A DNA stretch of 64,000 nucleotides from assembly GCF_000192795.1 (NCBI RefSeq), contig NW_007360609.1, positions 65,451-129,450 of the forward strand, in the 5' to 3' direction. This document shows, piece after piece, positions 20,359 to 31,553 of the stretch. The stretch comes from Vavraia culicis subsp. floridensis. Its lineage: Eukaryota > Microsporidia > Pleistophoridae. Numbering within the stretch: position 1 is the first letter of the stretch; each line of letters opens with the position of its first letter. The translations under genes and the position numbers were made by a program. A model generated the notes under the pieces. The model saw nothing but the letters and a program-made list of their open reading frames with translations, was not told the origin of the DNA and did not search any database.

Positions 20359-21849
20359 CTAGGAATTTAAAAGCTTCTTCAAAAATTTGATCACGATAAT
20401 ACTATTCTTATCTCTACTTTCATTCATCATAAACAATTTGTAAACATTCGTTAAGTAATCCACAACAACCGCATCCTTCACCTTGTTCTTTGATATAACA
20501 CCGATCGTAGTAACCATCTTTAAACTAAAAGGAAACGCAGTTTTAGTTTTATTGACAAAGCACGCGTACAAATTGGTGATTTCACGGTAATATGAAATTA
20601 TGCTGGGGTTGTTTTGAAGAAAATGTTCAATATGGGCGTTATCAACCGTAATGTCCATGTGATCTAGGAAAAAGAGCAGCTTGATAAGGATGTCCTCCGT
20701 AAAGAAATTCTGCTGTGAAAGTTCTAAGAGAAGAAACTGGTGTATGTCACTGATACCCTCCACGTTCGTGTAGCAGAAATGTCCATCCTTATCGACATAC
20801 GTGAGCTTGTGCTCAATATGGTTCTTGTAATCAGGTTTGATGTTACACAGAAAGAGTTGTTCGTAAAAATATGCGGCCTTTTTTGTGCCAAGCACATCTT
20901 CTAGGTCCCTGGGCACGTTGGTGTCCCTCAGCAGTTCAATTTTGCCTTCAGAACTGATAACAGGATGATAATCGAGGACTGCCAGAGCAGAAATAAACGA
21001 ACTTAAATAATTATCAATAAGTATGTTCGGCTTGTACCCACTCTTCATAGGATCAGTACCATAAAAAGTGTACATGTAAGCCTTTATGTTGCTGTAAGAG
21101 TAGTTTCCTATTCGCAGCACTTCTAATATCTCGAAAATTTCGAAGTTGACAGAATACGGCGGCATCGTTGGGCAGTACTCGCAGCCAAGAAAGAGCGCAT
21201 ACATTTGGAACTTGGTGAAAGGAAGCTTGAGTGTCTTAAGGATATCCTTTCTGCAAAATATTTCGATGCGATCCTCTCTGTCCTTGCAAAGGAAGTTGAA
21301 CTCTGTGATGATCTTTTCACCACTGCTATAAAGCAGGAAGTCGGTTGCCCCGAAAACATAGTCAACCACATTATTGTGCAAGAAATATGCGCACTGTCCG
21401 AGCGCGCTGTAGGGTGCCCTAACGCAGCATATTCTATCGGTATCCTTCCGCAAAAAATAGTTAATCTCGTCAACAAACACCTCCAGATCAATAACTTTTC
21501 TGAGATGCTTGTCAGCGAGCGAGAAGTTGCCCTTTCTTATTTCTTCCATTCCGATCTTCAGCGGATCATGGACCAACGGTGCCTGAGACTTGCTGAATTC
21601 GAAACCATTCCAAACCCAGATGACATCGATTTTGTTGTCGGCCACAAACTGCTTGAAAATGTCCAAAATACCAACGTAAAACTTTCCAAGACCGTGTACG
21701 AGCACGTGTGTTATCGAAATAGGCATCAAATATTTTCTCAAAAACCAGAAACCGTCAACTGCAATGCTTGTATTCTGTAGTACCGCGCACGGTCTCTTGG
21801 TAGCAATATGCGCTATGTCTTTCAACTGATCGAGGCCACGAATAGGCAT
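20359..21849 (-). CDS. XPG/FEN1-fold pseudo-nuclease, Mkt1-like
   Basis: 496 residues starting MPIRGLDQL, the N-terminal XPG signature. The fold landmarks are there but the metal site is depleted: Asp32 (AVDGFWF) and Asp170 (GATD) remain, the Asp of the VFDG motif is Asn81 (VWNG), and the two catalytic Glu of the I-region are replaced in APYSALGQC (145-153). APYSA-x-x-Q followed by a GA-x-D element is what yeast Mkt1 shows; that protein regulates mRNAs post-transcriptionally with Pbp1. Length is well below yeast Mkt1, suggesting a reduced C-terminal half. CCC sits just upstream (GGG at 21854-21856 on the + strand). Nuclease inactivity is inferred from the residues; the Mkt1 assignment is probable. 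Confidence 0.75.
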   Translation of the reverse strand: MPIRGLDQLKDIAHIATKRPCAVLQNTSIAVDGFWFLRKYLMPISITHVLVHGLGKFYVGILDIFKQFVADNKIDVIWVWNGFEFSKSQAPLVHDPLKIGMEEIRKGNFSLADKHLRKVIDLEVFVDEINYFLRKDTDRICCVRAPYSALGQCAYFLHNNVVDYVFGATDFLLYSSGEKIITEFNFLCKDREDRIEIFCRKDILKTLKLPFTKFQMYALFLGCEYCPTMPPYSVNFEIFEILEVLRIGNYSYSNIKAYMYTFYGTDPMKSGYKPNILIDNYLSSFISALAVLDYHPVISSEGKIELLRDTNVPRDLEDVLGTKKAAYFYEQLFLCNIKPDYKNHIEHKLTYVDKDGHFCYTNVEGISDIHQFLLLELSQQNFFTEDILIKLLFFLDHMDITVDNAHIEHFLQNNPSIISYYREITNLYACFVNKTKTAFPFSLKMVTTIGVISKNKVKDAVVVDYLTNVYKLFMMNESRDKNSIIVIKFLKKLLNS

Positions 21850-21856
21850 AAGAGGG

Positions 21857-24251
21857 TGAAAAATTATTTTTTTAAATACGAAAATCTCATTTGAACAAGA
21901 GCACGGGAGAAAGATAAAATTTTAGGACAGGCCGAACGCTGCCTTTTTGCAACAAGGTTGTACTTTATTTCCATTTACTTGGCACTTCTGCAGTCATATG
22001 TAGCCCGGTATGGGTACTGCTGAGAGTAAACGCCGTCTTCATCCGCATCGAGTGATCAGGCCGATGCAACATTTTCATTACTGTTCCAGTTTTCGCGCAG
22101 GAATAGCTGCTATATGCAATTTACTTCCCAATTTCACATCCATTATGGTAAGTTTCTATAAATAATCGTTCATTCACTACAATTACCATTTTACGTATTT
22201 AACGCTCTATTTAGATGAATAACACGTAATGCGGTGAGGTATAACTGAATTAGTGTGTAAATTTAGTTTTGATTAATGAATGACATTAATATTTGTTCTG
22301 CGGTTGGCGTGACAGGAGGAAACAAAAACGGGAGAACTGTATAAAAACGCTGCAGTTATGATACTAAGATGTGCTTTTTGAATGTTATTGATGTGTGAGA
22401 GGATCAATCAATGACTTTAAACAAAAAAAAAACTAGCAGTACCATTCATATCTCAAGCACCTTTAGCGGTAAAAAGACAGCAAATGCTATAAAAAACATG
22501 ATTCATAAATTTTACTGCCGAATTCTCAGTGATCAAGAGGACAAATAAACGCAGCCATAGATATTTTATCAAAAACGCATTTATCTATCATTCAAAGGAC
22601 ACCACGTACGTTGTAATAGAACCATAAAATGTAGTCAAGCTTTAATTACCACCAAAATTCTTGTTTTTATATTCTTTTTGTTCCAATTCTGTTTTTATCT
22701 TCTCATGTTTCTCATTTAACAGTACGAACACAGTACTAAAGCACCCGTATGATTGCATAAAACGTTCTTGTCAGGTTTTAGTTGCCCAATAACTCTTTAT
22801 TGCAAACCAAACAACTTATATATGCATGTATCGCCACGCATTATCTTTCTCGCCATTGTGCACTCAAAAAAAAATAATACAGTGTTCTCACATTAGAATA
22901 ACATGCATGTTGTTATTCCACAGCTAAGCGCACAAATCTTCATCAATTACTACCGATGAGGAATAAAACGTTTTACGTGCTGTTTTTTACGACACATGCA
23001 TTAAACAAACCTTTCAACACTATTTATACCATAAGTCAGAGTTGTTCAGAGAGATATACCTGTAATTATTTAAATTTCGATCGTTATACGCGATATGAAA
23101 TGAAATACAAATGTTTTTGGTCTCCAAGACATAAATTGTTACGTTTCAGCCATAATCCACACGTCAAACCACCTTCTAAGCTTTTTTAATTTGATTTATC
23201 TCTCTCTGGAACGAATGACATGTCCATCAATTTTGGTGCAATAATGGACACAAGACAGCCGTAAAAACTTTTTATTTTATATTTTTGTTTGCATTTGTCT
23301 GTATAAGATGCAACATATTATCAGTTCACACATTTAAAATAAAATGAATTTTTTATCCTACAAGACGTTTATTGCCAATTAATTTTAACCAAACAGTGAA
23401 ATTCGTATTTTTACTAAGAACTTATCTCATGTGTGATCATTTAGGATTGAACACCACTAAAAGAAACGAACTGTGTTATAATTGTCAAAATATTACAAAC
23501 AAACGATGTTCTATTCTTATTACAATTTTGAAAGCATGTTGAGAATGTTTTCAGGTACTGTACCATTACCTCCCATTCGAGTACCATAAATGGAGAAATG
23601 ACTGATGAATCTACTCCTTGTCTAATATGGTGATCAAATAGATCAACGTAGACCAAACTGAATTACTCCTCACGAACAACGTATGAATAGTTCAGCTCCT
23701 CACGAAGAATGAGGGGAAGAATTGCTTACATTAGCTGTGCTATAAATGTTATAACAAGCGGAACTGTTATCTTTGCATCTCATTATTTCTATGTTTTGCT
23801 CTTTTATGAATAAAAATATGTAATAGTAATTTAGAATATCTGGATTGAGAATGATCTGCCTCGAAATTTTTGCTGGAAAACGTGCGGTCTGTTAAGGCAC
23901 AGTTCACGGAGTAAGTGTTTGTGGTCAATTTACGATTTAAAAAGAGGCATTTGTGACAATACTGCTTTACTCATTTCAAGTACCGCATGTTTAAATGCAC
24001 AGACTACGACTCGGTGTTGTGTTATTTGGCTTTCTATTCAATACTACCTATCTATTTAGTGGATGTGCACAATAATTCTTGAAATACCGATTAGATGCCT
24101 GTTTTCTCAGGAACACGATGAAACAAATTATGCTCACATAACCATTTGGCATTCTATTTCCTGCACATTAACACCCCTTTGCCCAGCTAGTTTGCTCGTC
24201 AATGATGTTGTCATAGATCGGATGGCACGAAAACACAGGCGAATTTTTTCA
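21857..24251. other. 2.4 kb intergenic stretch, nothing recognised
   Basis: AT-rich. Short frames (such as 22956-23189 on +) have no start motif and no family features. Confidence 0.5.
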
Positions 24252-24257
24252 CCCCCC
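24252..24257 (+). promoter_or_regulatory. CCCCCC start motif of TAF1
   Basis: Six C lie five bases before the ATG at 24263, preceded by a T-rich tract. This selects that ATG over the in-frame alternatives. Confidence 0.55.
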
Positions 24258-24262
24258 AGCAA

Positions 24263-26980
24263 ATGCAGGATGACAACTACCGACCGCTGGACATCCTAAC
24301 AACCCCGCGGCCATTAACGTATCGTCTACATAAATACAAAGTACGTCGTTCAGCCCAGCAAAAACTTCAATATGAGTCAGACTACACCAAGAAACCCACA
24401 GACACGCCCTCGGTTAACTCGGCCAATAACAGGGTGCACAATTTGTTAGTGAGACGGCATCTAAGGAAGAAGAAGTTCGATCGGGACATATTGAACAGAT
24501 GGAAAGCCGAGAAGGCGGATGGCAATCACATAATAGACGACGACTATGATCAACCTGTCAATTTTGTTGATTGGGAGAACCAGATAATCTACGACGATGG
24601 GAACGTGCCTGATAGCGGGCTGGATGGTGAAAGCGATACAGAGTCAAACAGAATATTTGATGAGGATGAGTCTGTCCTTCTGCCGAGAAGAAGACCTGAC
24701 ATTAAAACGACGGAGCTCATCCGGTCGATATTCAACAATGAGTACTGGGAGTCGCAGATAGTCTATGACGAGAGCAATTTGAACAATTTTAAGACCTACG
24801 TCACAATCAATGTGAACGACCCGAATCTCATCCTGGAGAAAATAGACAAGAAAAAGATAAAGAAAGTTAAAACAGAGACTAAAAGAAGCAATTATAACAT
24901 TTCGAACGATCGGTACTACGAAACACTGTGTGTGAAGAGCAATCTCGGAAACCTGGGTATGCAACACTCTCTACCGGCTCTTAGGTTGGACATGGGTCTG
25001 TTCAGGACATATCTCACAAAGGAGGAGCTGAGGAATTTCCACAGACCTGGTCTTAATCTTTTGAAGAGGGCGGAAAAGGCACGATTTGGCCGTTTAGGCC
25101 AGAAAAGCAGCCAGCAAAGTATCAAATCACTCGGGCAGCTTACACTCACGGACAATGTGTCGTTTGCACTATTTGAATACTCAGAGGAAATTCCACTGCT
25201 TGTGCAGAATAGAGGAATGGTGAGCCTTCTAACAACGTATTATAAGAACAATGGAAATGCTCCAAAAAAGTATTTAGGAAAGCTCACTGTCATTGAGAAT
25301 GAGGAGCCCTCACCTTTCATTGTGGACATCAAGCCTGGCGCGTCTTTAACCGCACTTACCAACAATTTGTTCAAAGCGTGCGTTTTTAAGCACACAATCA
25401 CGGATTACCTTATGATCATCACTGACAGTCCAGTTGGTGAGGATCTGGATGAGTGGGAGGAAGAAAGCGAGGATGATGCTGAAGAGGTGTCTCGAAAGAC
25501 AACTTTAGGTTCTTCCGGTAAAACACGACACGTAAATGATGAGATCCTGGGCAGAGATCATGTACGAAAGAATGCAAATACTAAGAATTTTGGGAGAGAC
25601 AAGATGGCGTTGAACAGAGATAATATCAAGCAAAGCAATTCCAACAAGATTAACAGAACTTTGAGATACTTCCTGAGAAAGATCAGCCACGTGTTTACCG
25701 TTGGACAGACCTTTCCAATTGAGGAAGTTTATTCGCCACACAGCCGAAAGTTGAACATTTTCTGTAAGAATAGATTGAAGGTTGCGGCGTTTCGTGAATA
25801 TCAAAGCAATGGGCTGCTCGGCGCCTCGTATATCGAAGATCTTTTCCCGCAGTTCAGCGAAGGAAGCAAACGGAAATGGCTTAAAGAGTATTCCGACAGC
25901 TTTAAGCGCGGGAAAGAGACGTTTTATCAGTTAAAGAAAAGTGCAAGCATTCTGAATGAGGAGGACCTGCGCATATTGGTGACACCAGAAAACGTGTGTC
26001 AGTATGAAGCGATGCTATGCGCTGAGCAGAGGTTAAGAGACTGTGGACTGGAATATAAGGAGAATGTGATGGAAGAGGGCGAGCTTCTGCTCATGCCATG
26101 GAATCTGTCCCGGAATTATATTAACTACGTTGGTGGGCGAGGTGTTCTGGAGATGAAAGGATCGGGCGATCCTACAGGAATTGGTGAAGGATTTTCGTTT
26201 GTGAAAGGAAACGTAAAGGCTGTGGATCCGGAGGTCATTTGGGAACGCGAACAGCGTAGCCTGTCAAGTACACGTGATATTTCGTACGATGAGGTGAAAA
26301 GTTTGATAGAGGAGAAGGAGCATCGGAAGAGCGTAGAGCCTGCGAAACCAGTTGTTGTCCCCTCATCGTCGTACATATTGATAACTCGTGTGATCGACGA
26401 TGAGGAGCACATCGAGAAAGTGACGGATCCGCTCGTGATCAAGGCGTACCTGAAGCAGAGAAAAAAGGTCCGTACTGAAGAGCGCAAGGGCACGCCAAAG
26501 AATGTACTGCGCTGCGGAGCATGTGGTCTTGTTGGTCACATGAAGACCAACAAATCATGTCCCAATTTCTGTGCACGAACCCTCAAAGGAACGAGCACAC
26601 CCAAAAAGGCCAAGAATCTTCTCACAGACCTCATCAACAAAACGATACAGCGGTGTGCAGCGATGAACTACGCCAGTGCGTTTTTGCGACCGGTAAGCAC
26701 TAAGAAATTTCCTGACTATTTGAAGGTGATCAGCGATCCTATGGATCTCGGCACGATGAAGAGTAGAGCGAAAAACCATAAATATGCTAATTTTGGAGAG
26801 TTTGTGGCCGATCTGAGGAAGATGTGGCAGAACTGTGTTACCTATAATGGCACGGACCATGGTCTGAGCAAGCTGGCCAGGAATATGCTTGATCTAGGAG
26901 AGGAAACGATGATGAGCAAAAAGGATGAAATTCTTGAAATACAGAATGTGATAACAAAGGGAGAAAATGAAGCGACATAG
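24263..26980 (+). CDS. TAF1: TFIID subunit TAF1 with one bromodomain
   Basis: 905 residues. TAF1 is the scaffold of TFIID that contacts TBP, TAF7 and promoter DNA. The central TAF1 domain shows WENQIIYD and WESQIVYDE blocks and the HRPGL segment. A C-terminal zinc knuckle at about 750-770 reads RCGACGLVGHMKTNKSC. A single bromodomain spans about 788-880, with PDYLKVISDPMDLGTM and the acetyl-lysine-binding Asn in TYNGTDHG. The N-terminal TBP-binding region is very short. Yeast Taf1 has no bromodomain and human TAF1 has two, so one bromodomain after the zinc knuckle is an intermediate architecture. The CCCCCC motif supports the start. Confidence 0.95.
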   Translation: MQDDNYRPLDILTTPRPLTYRLHKYKVRRSAQQKLQYESDYTKKPTDTPSVNSANNRVHNLLVRRHLRKKKFDRDILNRWKAEKADGNHIIDDDYDQPVNFVDWENQIIYDDGNVPDSGLDGESDTESNRIFDEDESVLLPRRRPDIKTTELIRSIFNNEYWESQIVYDESNLNNFKTYVTINVNDPNLILEKIDKKKIKKVKTETKRSNYNISNDRYYETLCVKSNLGNLGMQHSLPALRLDMGLFRTYLTKEELRNFHRPGLNLLKRAEKARFGRLGQKSSQQSIKSLGQLTLTDNVSFALFEYSEEIPLLVQNRGMVSLLTTYYKNNGNAPKKYLGKLTVIENEEPSPFIVDIKPGASLTALTNNLFKACVFKHTITDYLMIITDSPVGEDLDEWEEESEDDAEEVSRKTTLGSSGKTRHVNDEILGRDHVRKNANTKNFGRDKMALNRDNIKQSNSNKINRTLRYFLRKISHVFTVGQTFPIEEVYSPHSRKLNIFCKNRLKVAAFREYQSNGLLGASYIEDLFPQFSEGSKRKWLKEYSDSFKRGKETFYQLKKSASILNEEDLRILVTPENVCQYEAMLCAEQRLRDCGLEYKENVMEEGELLLMPWNLSRNYINYVGGRGVLEMKGSGDPTGIGEGFSFVKGNVKAVDPEVIWEREQRSLSSTRDISYDEVKSLIEEKEHRKSVEPAKPVVVPSSSYILITRVIDDEEHIEKVTDPLVIKAYLKQRKKVRTEERKGTPKNVLRCGACGLVGHMKTNKSCPNFCARTLKGTSTPKKAKNLLTDLINKTIQRCAAMNYASAFLRPVSTKKFPDYLKVISDPMDLGTMKSRAKNHKYANFGEFVADLRKMWQNCVTYNGTDHGLSKLARNMLDLGEETMMSKKDEILEIQNVITKGENEAT

Positions 26981-28314
26981 CGATTTGATGCCGTATCGTA
27001 GCATGACTCGTATTGCCCGATTCTAATACCGAGACAGGGCACCTTTCAAGATATGTTTGATAGTCAATAAAATTGTTTGTGGCATATTGGTTTTAATGGA
27101 GAATTACTTCCAGGTTGTTCTGCTCCAACCTTAAATTTTTGCTAAAACCGTGCATTACTCCTTATCCTACGCTCAAAATGAATTAATTACCATGTATGGT
27201 CCAGCAAACTACATGTGAGCAACCTTTTCTTTAAGTTTGTCCAGCCACACACTACAGACAACGTAAGATCTACGCTGAAACAGGAATATCTACCCATAAA
27301 CTATCATCTCATCCTCAAATAAAAAACCTACATTGATACCTGTTCTCGTTCTTGGTACCAAGAACAATTTTCGTTAACACGTTGGTTTGTTCTTACCGTC
27401 ATCTTTCGGTTCAAGATGCAACAGATTGCCAGTTATTTTCTGTTTTAAAATAGTTTTCAATATTTTAGCACTTTTAACTCATCACATGTACCTGGTGATC
27501 ATGAAAAATCATATAGATAAAAAAGCGAAGAGTCCATGGAAGCATTTATTTCGTTTTACCATTATTTTTGTTGTGGTGCGTAACAGAATGCTTTGATAAC
27601 GATCATTGGGTACTTTGTGTGCCATTGGTGAATAAATATGTTTTAAACAAGCAAATACAACAGATCAATCCTGTTCTGCTCTCGTGGTGCGTTTTAAAAT
27701 GCACAACAGTGCAATTATTGCTCATCGTCCCTGGTGAAGAAAAAACTGCTGCAAAGTACGGGCACAGCTACTTTACTGGAATTGTTACATGTTACGACGA
27801 AATTTACAAGAATTAATTTGTGCGACAAATTCTCTGTACGGTAATTTTTTGCTTTTAACTCACGACTAAAGACAAATAAAGGTAGTAGTTCGCTGCTCAA
27901 CGGTTAGTACTTCCTTGCTTTTCCTGCAACACTCAATATCAGTCTATGAGTGGTTAGGCATTATCTGTAGATGTTCATTGCTGCATGTTTTCAGTTCATT
28001 TAACGGTCTTAGAAAGGTTGGCATTCCTAGTTTTTTACGACGTGAAGAGGAAACATTGGTACCGTACTGTTATGTTTTCGATACCTGTGCCAGCTCAAAC
28101 TATGTCAGAAGGAATTGCATCTTGGCCTGCCATGACTGACAAATTGAGCATTAGAGCACGAATGACGTATGATGAGATGAACAAACATACTTTTAGCGAA
28201 AAATGGTGCAGAAATGGCAGCGCTACATCTACGGGGATGTCTCCTTAATGTCATGCATCCTAGCCAATAGAATTTTGCATGCTCCGTATTTGTACGGACT
28301 AACTTAATCCATCC
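26981..28314. other. Intergenic stretch, nothing supported
   Basis: Several short overlapping + frames between 27387 and 28248 lack start motifs and recognisable domains. Two of them overlap each other in different frames, which argues against either. Confidence 0.45.
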
Positions 28315-28563
28315 ATGATCAACACGTTCAATATCAACATAAAGCTTACACAGCCGAGAACACGCTCTAAATACGTGAGAACACGTACAAGATACAAAAA
28401 ATATATCAGAATGATAGCGGAAAATTACAATGTAGACGATATTTTCGATGAAAAAGAGTGTTACAGGAGGGTGTTTAACAAGAGAAAGAAGATTTCATAC
28501 ATCCGATGGAGAGTTCTGATGCTGATATTGGTGAGGAACGGGCTATTAGAACGAATTGAGTGA
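28315..28563 (+). CDS. Small basic protein, unknown
   Basis: 82 residues, strongly basic and Arg/Tyr-rich in the first half (TRSKYVRTRTRYKKYIR), followed by an acidic patch (NVDDIFDEKE) and a hydrophobic helix near the end (WRVLMLILVRNGL). Composition is protein-like and contrasts with nearby spurious frames, but no CCC motif is close to the ATG. Basic character could suit a ribosomal, nucleic-acid-binding or kinetochore subunit; I do not recognise one. Confidence 0.5.
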   Translation: MINTFNINIKLTQPRTRSKYVRTRTRYKKYIRMIAENYNVDDIFDEKECYRRVFNKRKKISYIRWRVLMLILVRNGLLERIE

Positions 28564-29048
28564 TGGAAATTATACGCTTCAGGCTGCTGAGTGGTATAAT
28601 GAGACGAGCGGTGCAGCTTTGATGTTCTAATTTTAGTTGAAAGTAGAAAAAGGGTTGTGATGTGCCTGGTGTGGAAGCACACTCAATGTTTCGAAAGAAG
28701 AACATGGAGAGAACGCGTTGTTATGGGCAGCATGCTCGGTTGAAGTAAAAACCATTTAAAATCGTCGAAACAAGGCAAGTTGACAGGTGACTCCGATAGC
28801 AGAAAAACAAAAAGTATCAGATGCATCCGGACGCGGGAAAATTACGAAACACGATAGTGAACAGTTTTTCTAGGGAATGAGACTGCCACACAAGAAGTAA
28901 AATAACCTTTCTACGCTCAACAAACACAAGAATGGCAGGTTCTATGTGAAGGGCGTGTTCAATGCGAATCAACTTGGCAAGAATAAAAAATTTTCAGATG
29001 ATTTTAATTACTTGGAATTCGCACCTGTGTACCAAAATGCGCGGTATA
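28564..29048. other. Intergenic stretch, nothing recognised
   Basis: No supported gene or repeat. It separates the small basic gene from the convergent Rho GTPase gene. Confidence 0.5.
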
Positions 29049-29651
29049 TCAACAGCACCTTTGGAACAGCGAGCTGAAGAATCCCTTCTTCTTTTTATTC
29101 TTAGCAGGCTGTTCAACTACTTTCTTCGCGTATATGTGTTTGGCAACAAAGTTAAAAATCTCCGAAACACCAATACTATCCTTGGCACTGCACTCAAAAA
29201 ATGCTATAGCATTTATCTGCTTCGCTAATCGCTTGCCGTCCTCATTTTCAAGACAGCTCACCCTACCATCACTCCTCAGGTCAGTCTTGGTTGCTACCAG
29301 CACAATTTCCACGTTTTCGCTGTAGTACCGCACCTCATTTTCCCACTTTTCGGTAACAGCCTCATACGAATAGGAGTCATCCACGGAGTAGCAAATGATG
29401 GCAATTTCTGTGCTTTCGTATGTGAGCGGTATGATGGAATTAAAGTCCTCCTGACCTGCTGTATCCCATATATGTAAGGAAATGGGAATCTGCTCGACTA
29501 CAATCGTTATCATCTTGTTCTCGAATATTGTAGGCTCGCAGTCCTTGTTGAACGTGTCGTCTATCAGGCGTAAAAGAATGCTCGTCTTGCCGGCTTGTCC
29601 TGATCCTATCATAGTTACCTTGGAAACAATTTGCTTTTTCAGCATCGACAT
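29049..29651 (-). CDS. Rho-family small GTPase
   Basis: 200 residues. G1 is GSGQAGKT (16-23), switch I PTIFENK with Thr41, G3 DTAGQED (63-69), G4 TKTD (121-124, as in Rac) and G5 ECSAK (153-157). PTIFEN and KWENEVRYY are Rho-type. The Rho insert region between TKTDLR and ECSAK is about nine residues shorter than in RhoA. A polybasic stretch (KNKKKKGFF) precedes the C-terminus, which ends in -CC, not a CAAX box; that is a double-cysteine, Rab-like prenylation end. Expected to control actin or cell polarity at membranes. CCC is nine bases upstream of the ATG (GGG at 29660-29662 on the + strand). Confidence 0.9.
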   Translation of the reverse strand: MSMLKKQIVSKVTMIGSGQAGKTSILLRLIDDTFNKDCEPTIFENKMITIVVEQIPISLHIWDTAGQEDFNSIIPLTYESTEIAIICYSVDDSYSYEAVTEKWENEVRYYSENVEIVLVATKTDLRSDGRVSCLENEDGKRLAKQINAIAFFECSAKDSIGVSEIFNFVAKHIYAKKVVEQPAKNKKKKGFFSSLFQRCC

Positions 29652-29662
29652 TTGCTAAAGGG

Positions 29663-31553
29663 TAATTTTTGGGTTTGAATAAGTAAGGAATGAAAAAAAG
29701 TTGAATTTTTGAAAAGCGATGCAACCGTGTATGAAGGCCTTGTTGGGAGTACGACTGTGCTCGTCTGCATGAATGGTCACTACCCTGGTACTTAACTCAT
29801 GAGAGAAATGACTGGCACTCATCGTAAACTGTTTGCAAGTATTCAGCGATTTTGACATAAAAAATGGTGTATGGGCAGGCGAATAAATGACTTGTTGCCA
29901 AAAAATTTGGCACAAATAATGATGATAGTTTCCTAAATGGGTGAAATGCACAAAATTGTGAATGTCAAGGGGTTGCTGTGGTTAAAGCGGGATTATGCTG
30001 GCAATTTACCAACGCTCTGTGATATAACAGTAGCTCAAGTGATTAAACATTGTTTGAACGTTGTATGGAGGATAAAAATATGGTTGGTGGACAAAAATAT
30101 AAAAAATAGACGCTAAAAAAGCTTTTTGCTAGTTCTCACCCAAAAAAACGATTTAAACAATGGCTATAGCTAATGAAAGAAGAAAATCTGAGTGAAATAA
30201 GCACGGTTGAAAGGACACCAAAACACTTCAGGTTACTGCATGGTGCCAACGAAAGAATTTCGCTCATCCATAAAAACAGCAGCGGTATTTGTATTTACTT
30301 CATATTTTCATTTAAAATTTGGTGTTGCACGCAGCGTGGAGTGATGTTTAAATAAAATATTTATTGCACTTCTTCCAATTACACATTTTGGTTAAATTAT
30401 ACTTCTTGTGGGCTCTAAACATTTAATAAAGAGCAGCTTTGTTAATTTTATTCATCTGTACGCAGCCGCGATATGCTTAAATAAATTTAGAAGCAAATTA
30501 TTGCGTGTTCGTGCACAAATCGCGTAGATATTTACAAAATTTAACGTTATGCAGCCGTGGAAATAATAGAAATAAACACCTTTCAACCACTCTCAGTGAT
30601 ATATTAACGATTCCACAGTCTGTCAGATCCATAAAAGGAAAGAGAATCATCAACGAGATAATCTCAAGGAGGAAACAATCCTTGCAGCGTATCAACATGT
30701 TTGTTCTGACAGATCCCCACCAATAAATCTGTTTGCGAATAACTCGTGCGCTCCATTTAATTGCAGTAAATTATTTCATTTCCATTTCTTCTCAGTTGAT
30801 GAGCTATCAGCGAAAGGGTAAAAGTTAGGAAGGCAGGTTCAGAGATGTGCATTCAACTAGGCACAAGAGTCAAAAAAATGAAACATTATGCAGCATCACA
30901 CCACTAACACCATAATTGACGCAACAATTGCGCTATCAAATAAAAAAGCAAATTGTGTATAACTTGGTATACGTACTCATCTGCCACGCTTGCCCTTAAT
31001 ATGTCACAGTACTGTTTTAGTTACTTTCACATGTTTTTGATCCTTGTGTAGAGCATAGAGTATATTTTCGTTAAACTATCATTTTCTATAATGGTATTTA
31101 TACGGAGCAAATTTTACAGAAAAAGAACTGAATAACAATCATTAACTCTTTACTTGATGCAAAAAGAATTTTTAGTTTTTTTAACGAACCAATTAGTTTT
31201 TTCATTTTTGTTGAATAATTCAGAAATATACTTTGGCACACAAAAAATATTCGCAATACAATGTTTATGAACCACAAAAACAAACTATAATGATAAATCG
31301 AACTAAAACGATTCTTTCCACTAATGAAAATCAAGATATTCCTGTAGGAACAAGAATGCATGTAAAATACTTATAATGGTAGAATGTACGTAACCGTTGT
31401 ATTTCTGTACTAGTAATGCGGAGGGTGTTACCTCGCTGCCGCCATCCGTTTACACAACATGATAGCTTAATATCCAGAGTATGATCCTGGCAGTGATCAC
31501 GACAACACACCAATAATGTAACAGAAATAACATGATTTAACAATACCCCAATT
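29663..31553. other. 1.9 kb intergenic stretch, nothing supported
   Basis: Short frames only (for example 30505-30726 on +, overlapped by an antisense frame of similar length). No RNA gene or repeat noted. Confidence 0.45.

Noticed and set aside
21205..21780. 191-codon + frame antisense to the Mkt1-like gene
   Set aside because: Shadow frame; the minus-strand protein has a recognisable XPG fold and a CCC start motif.
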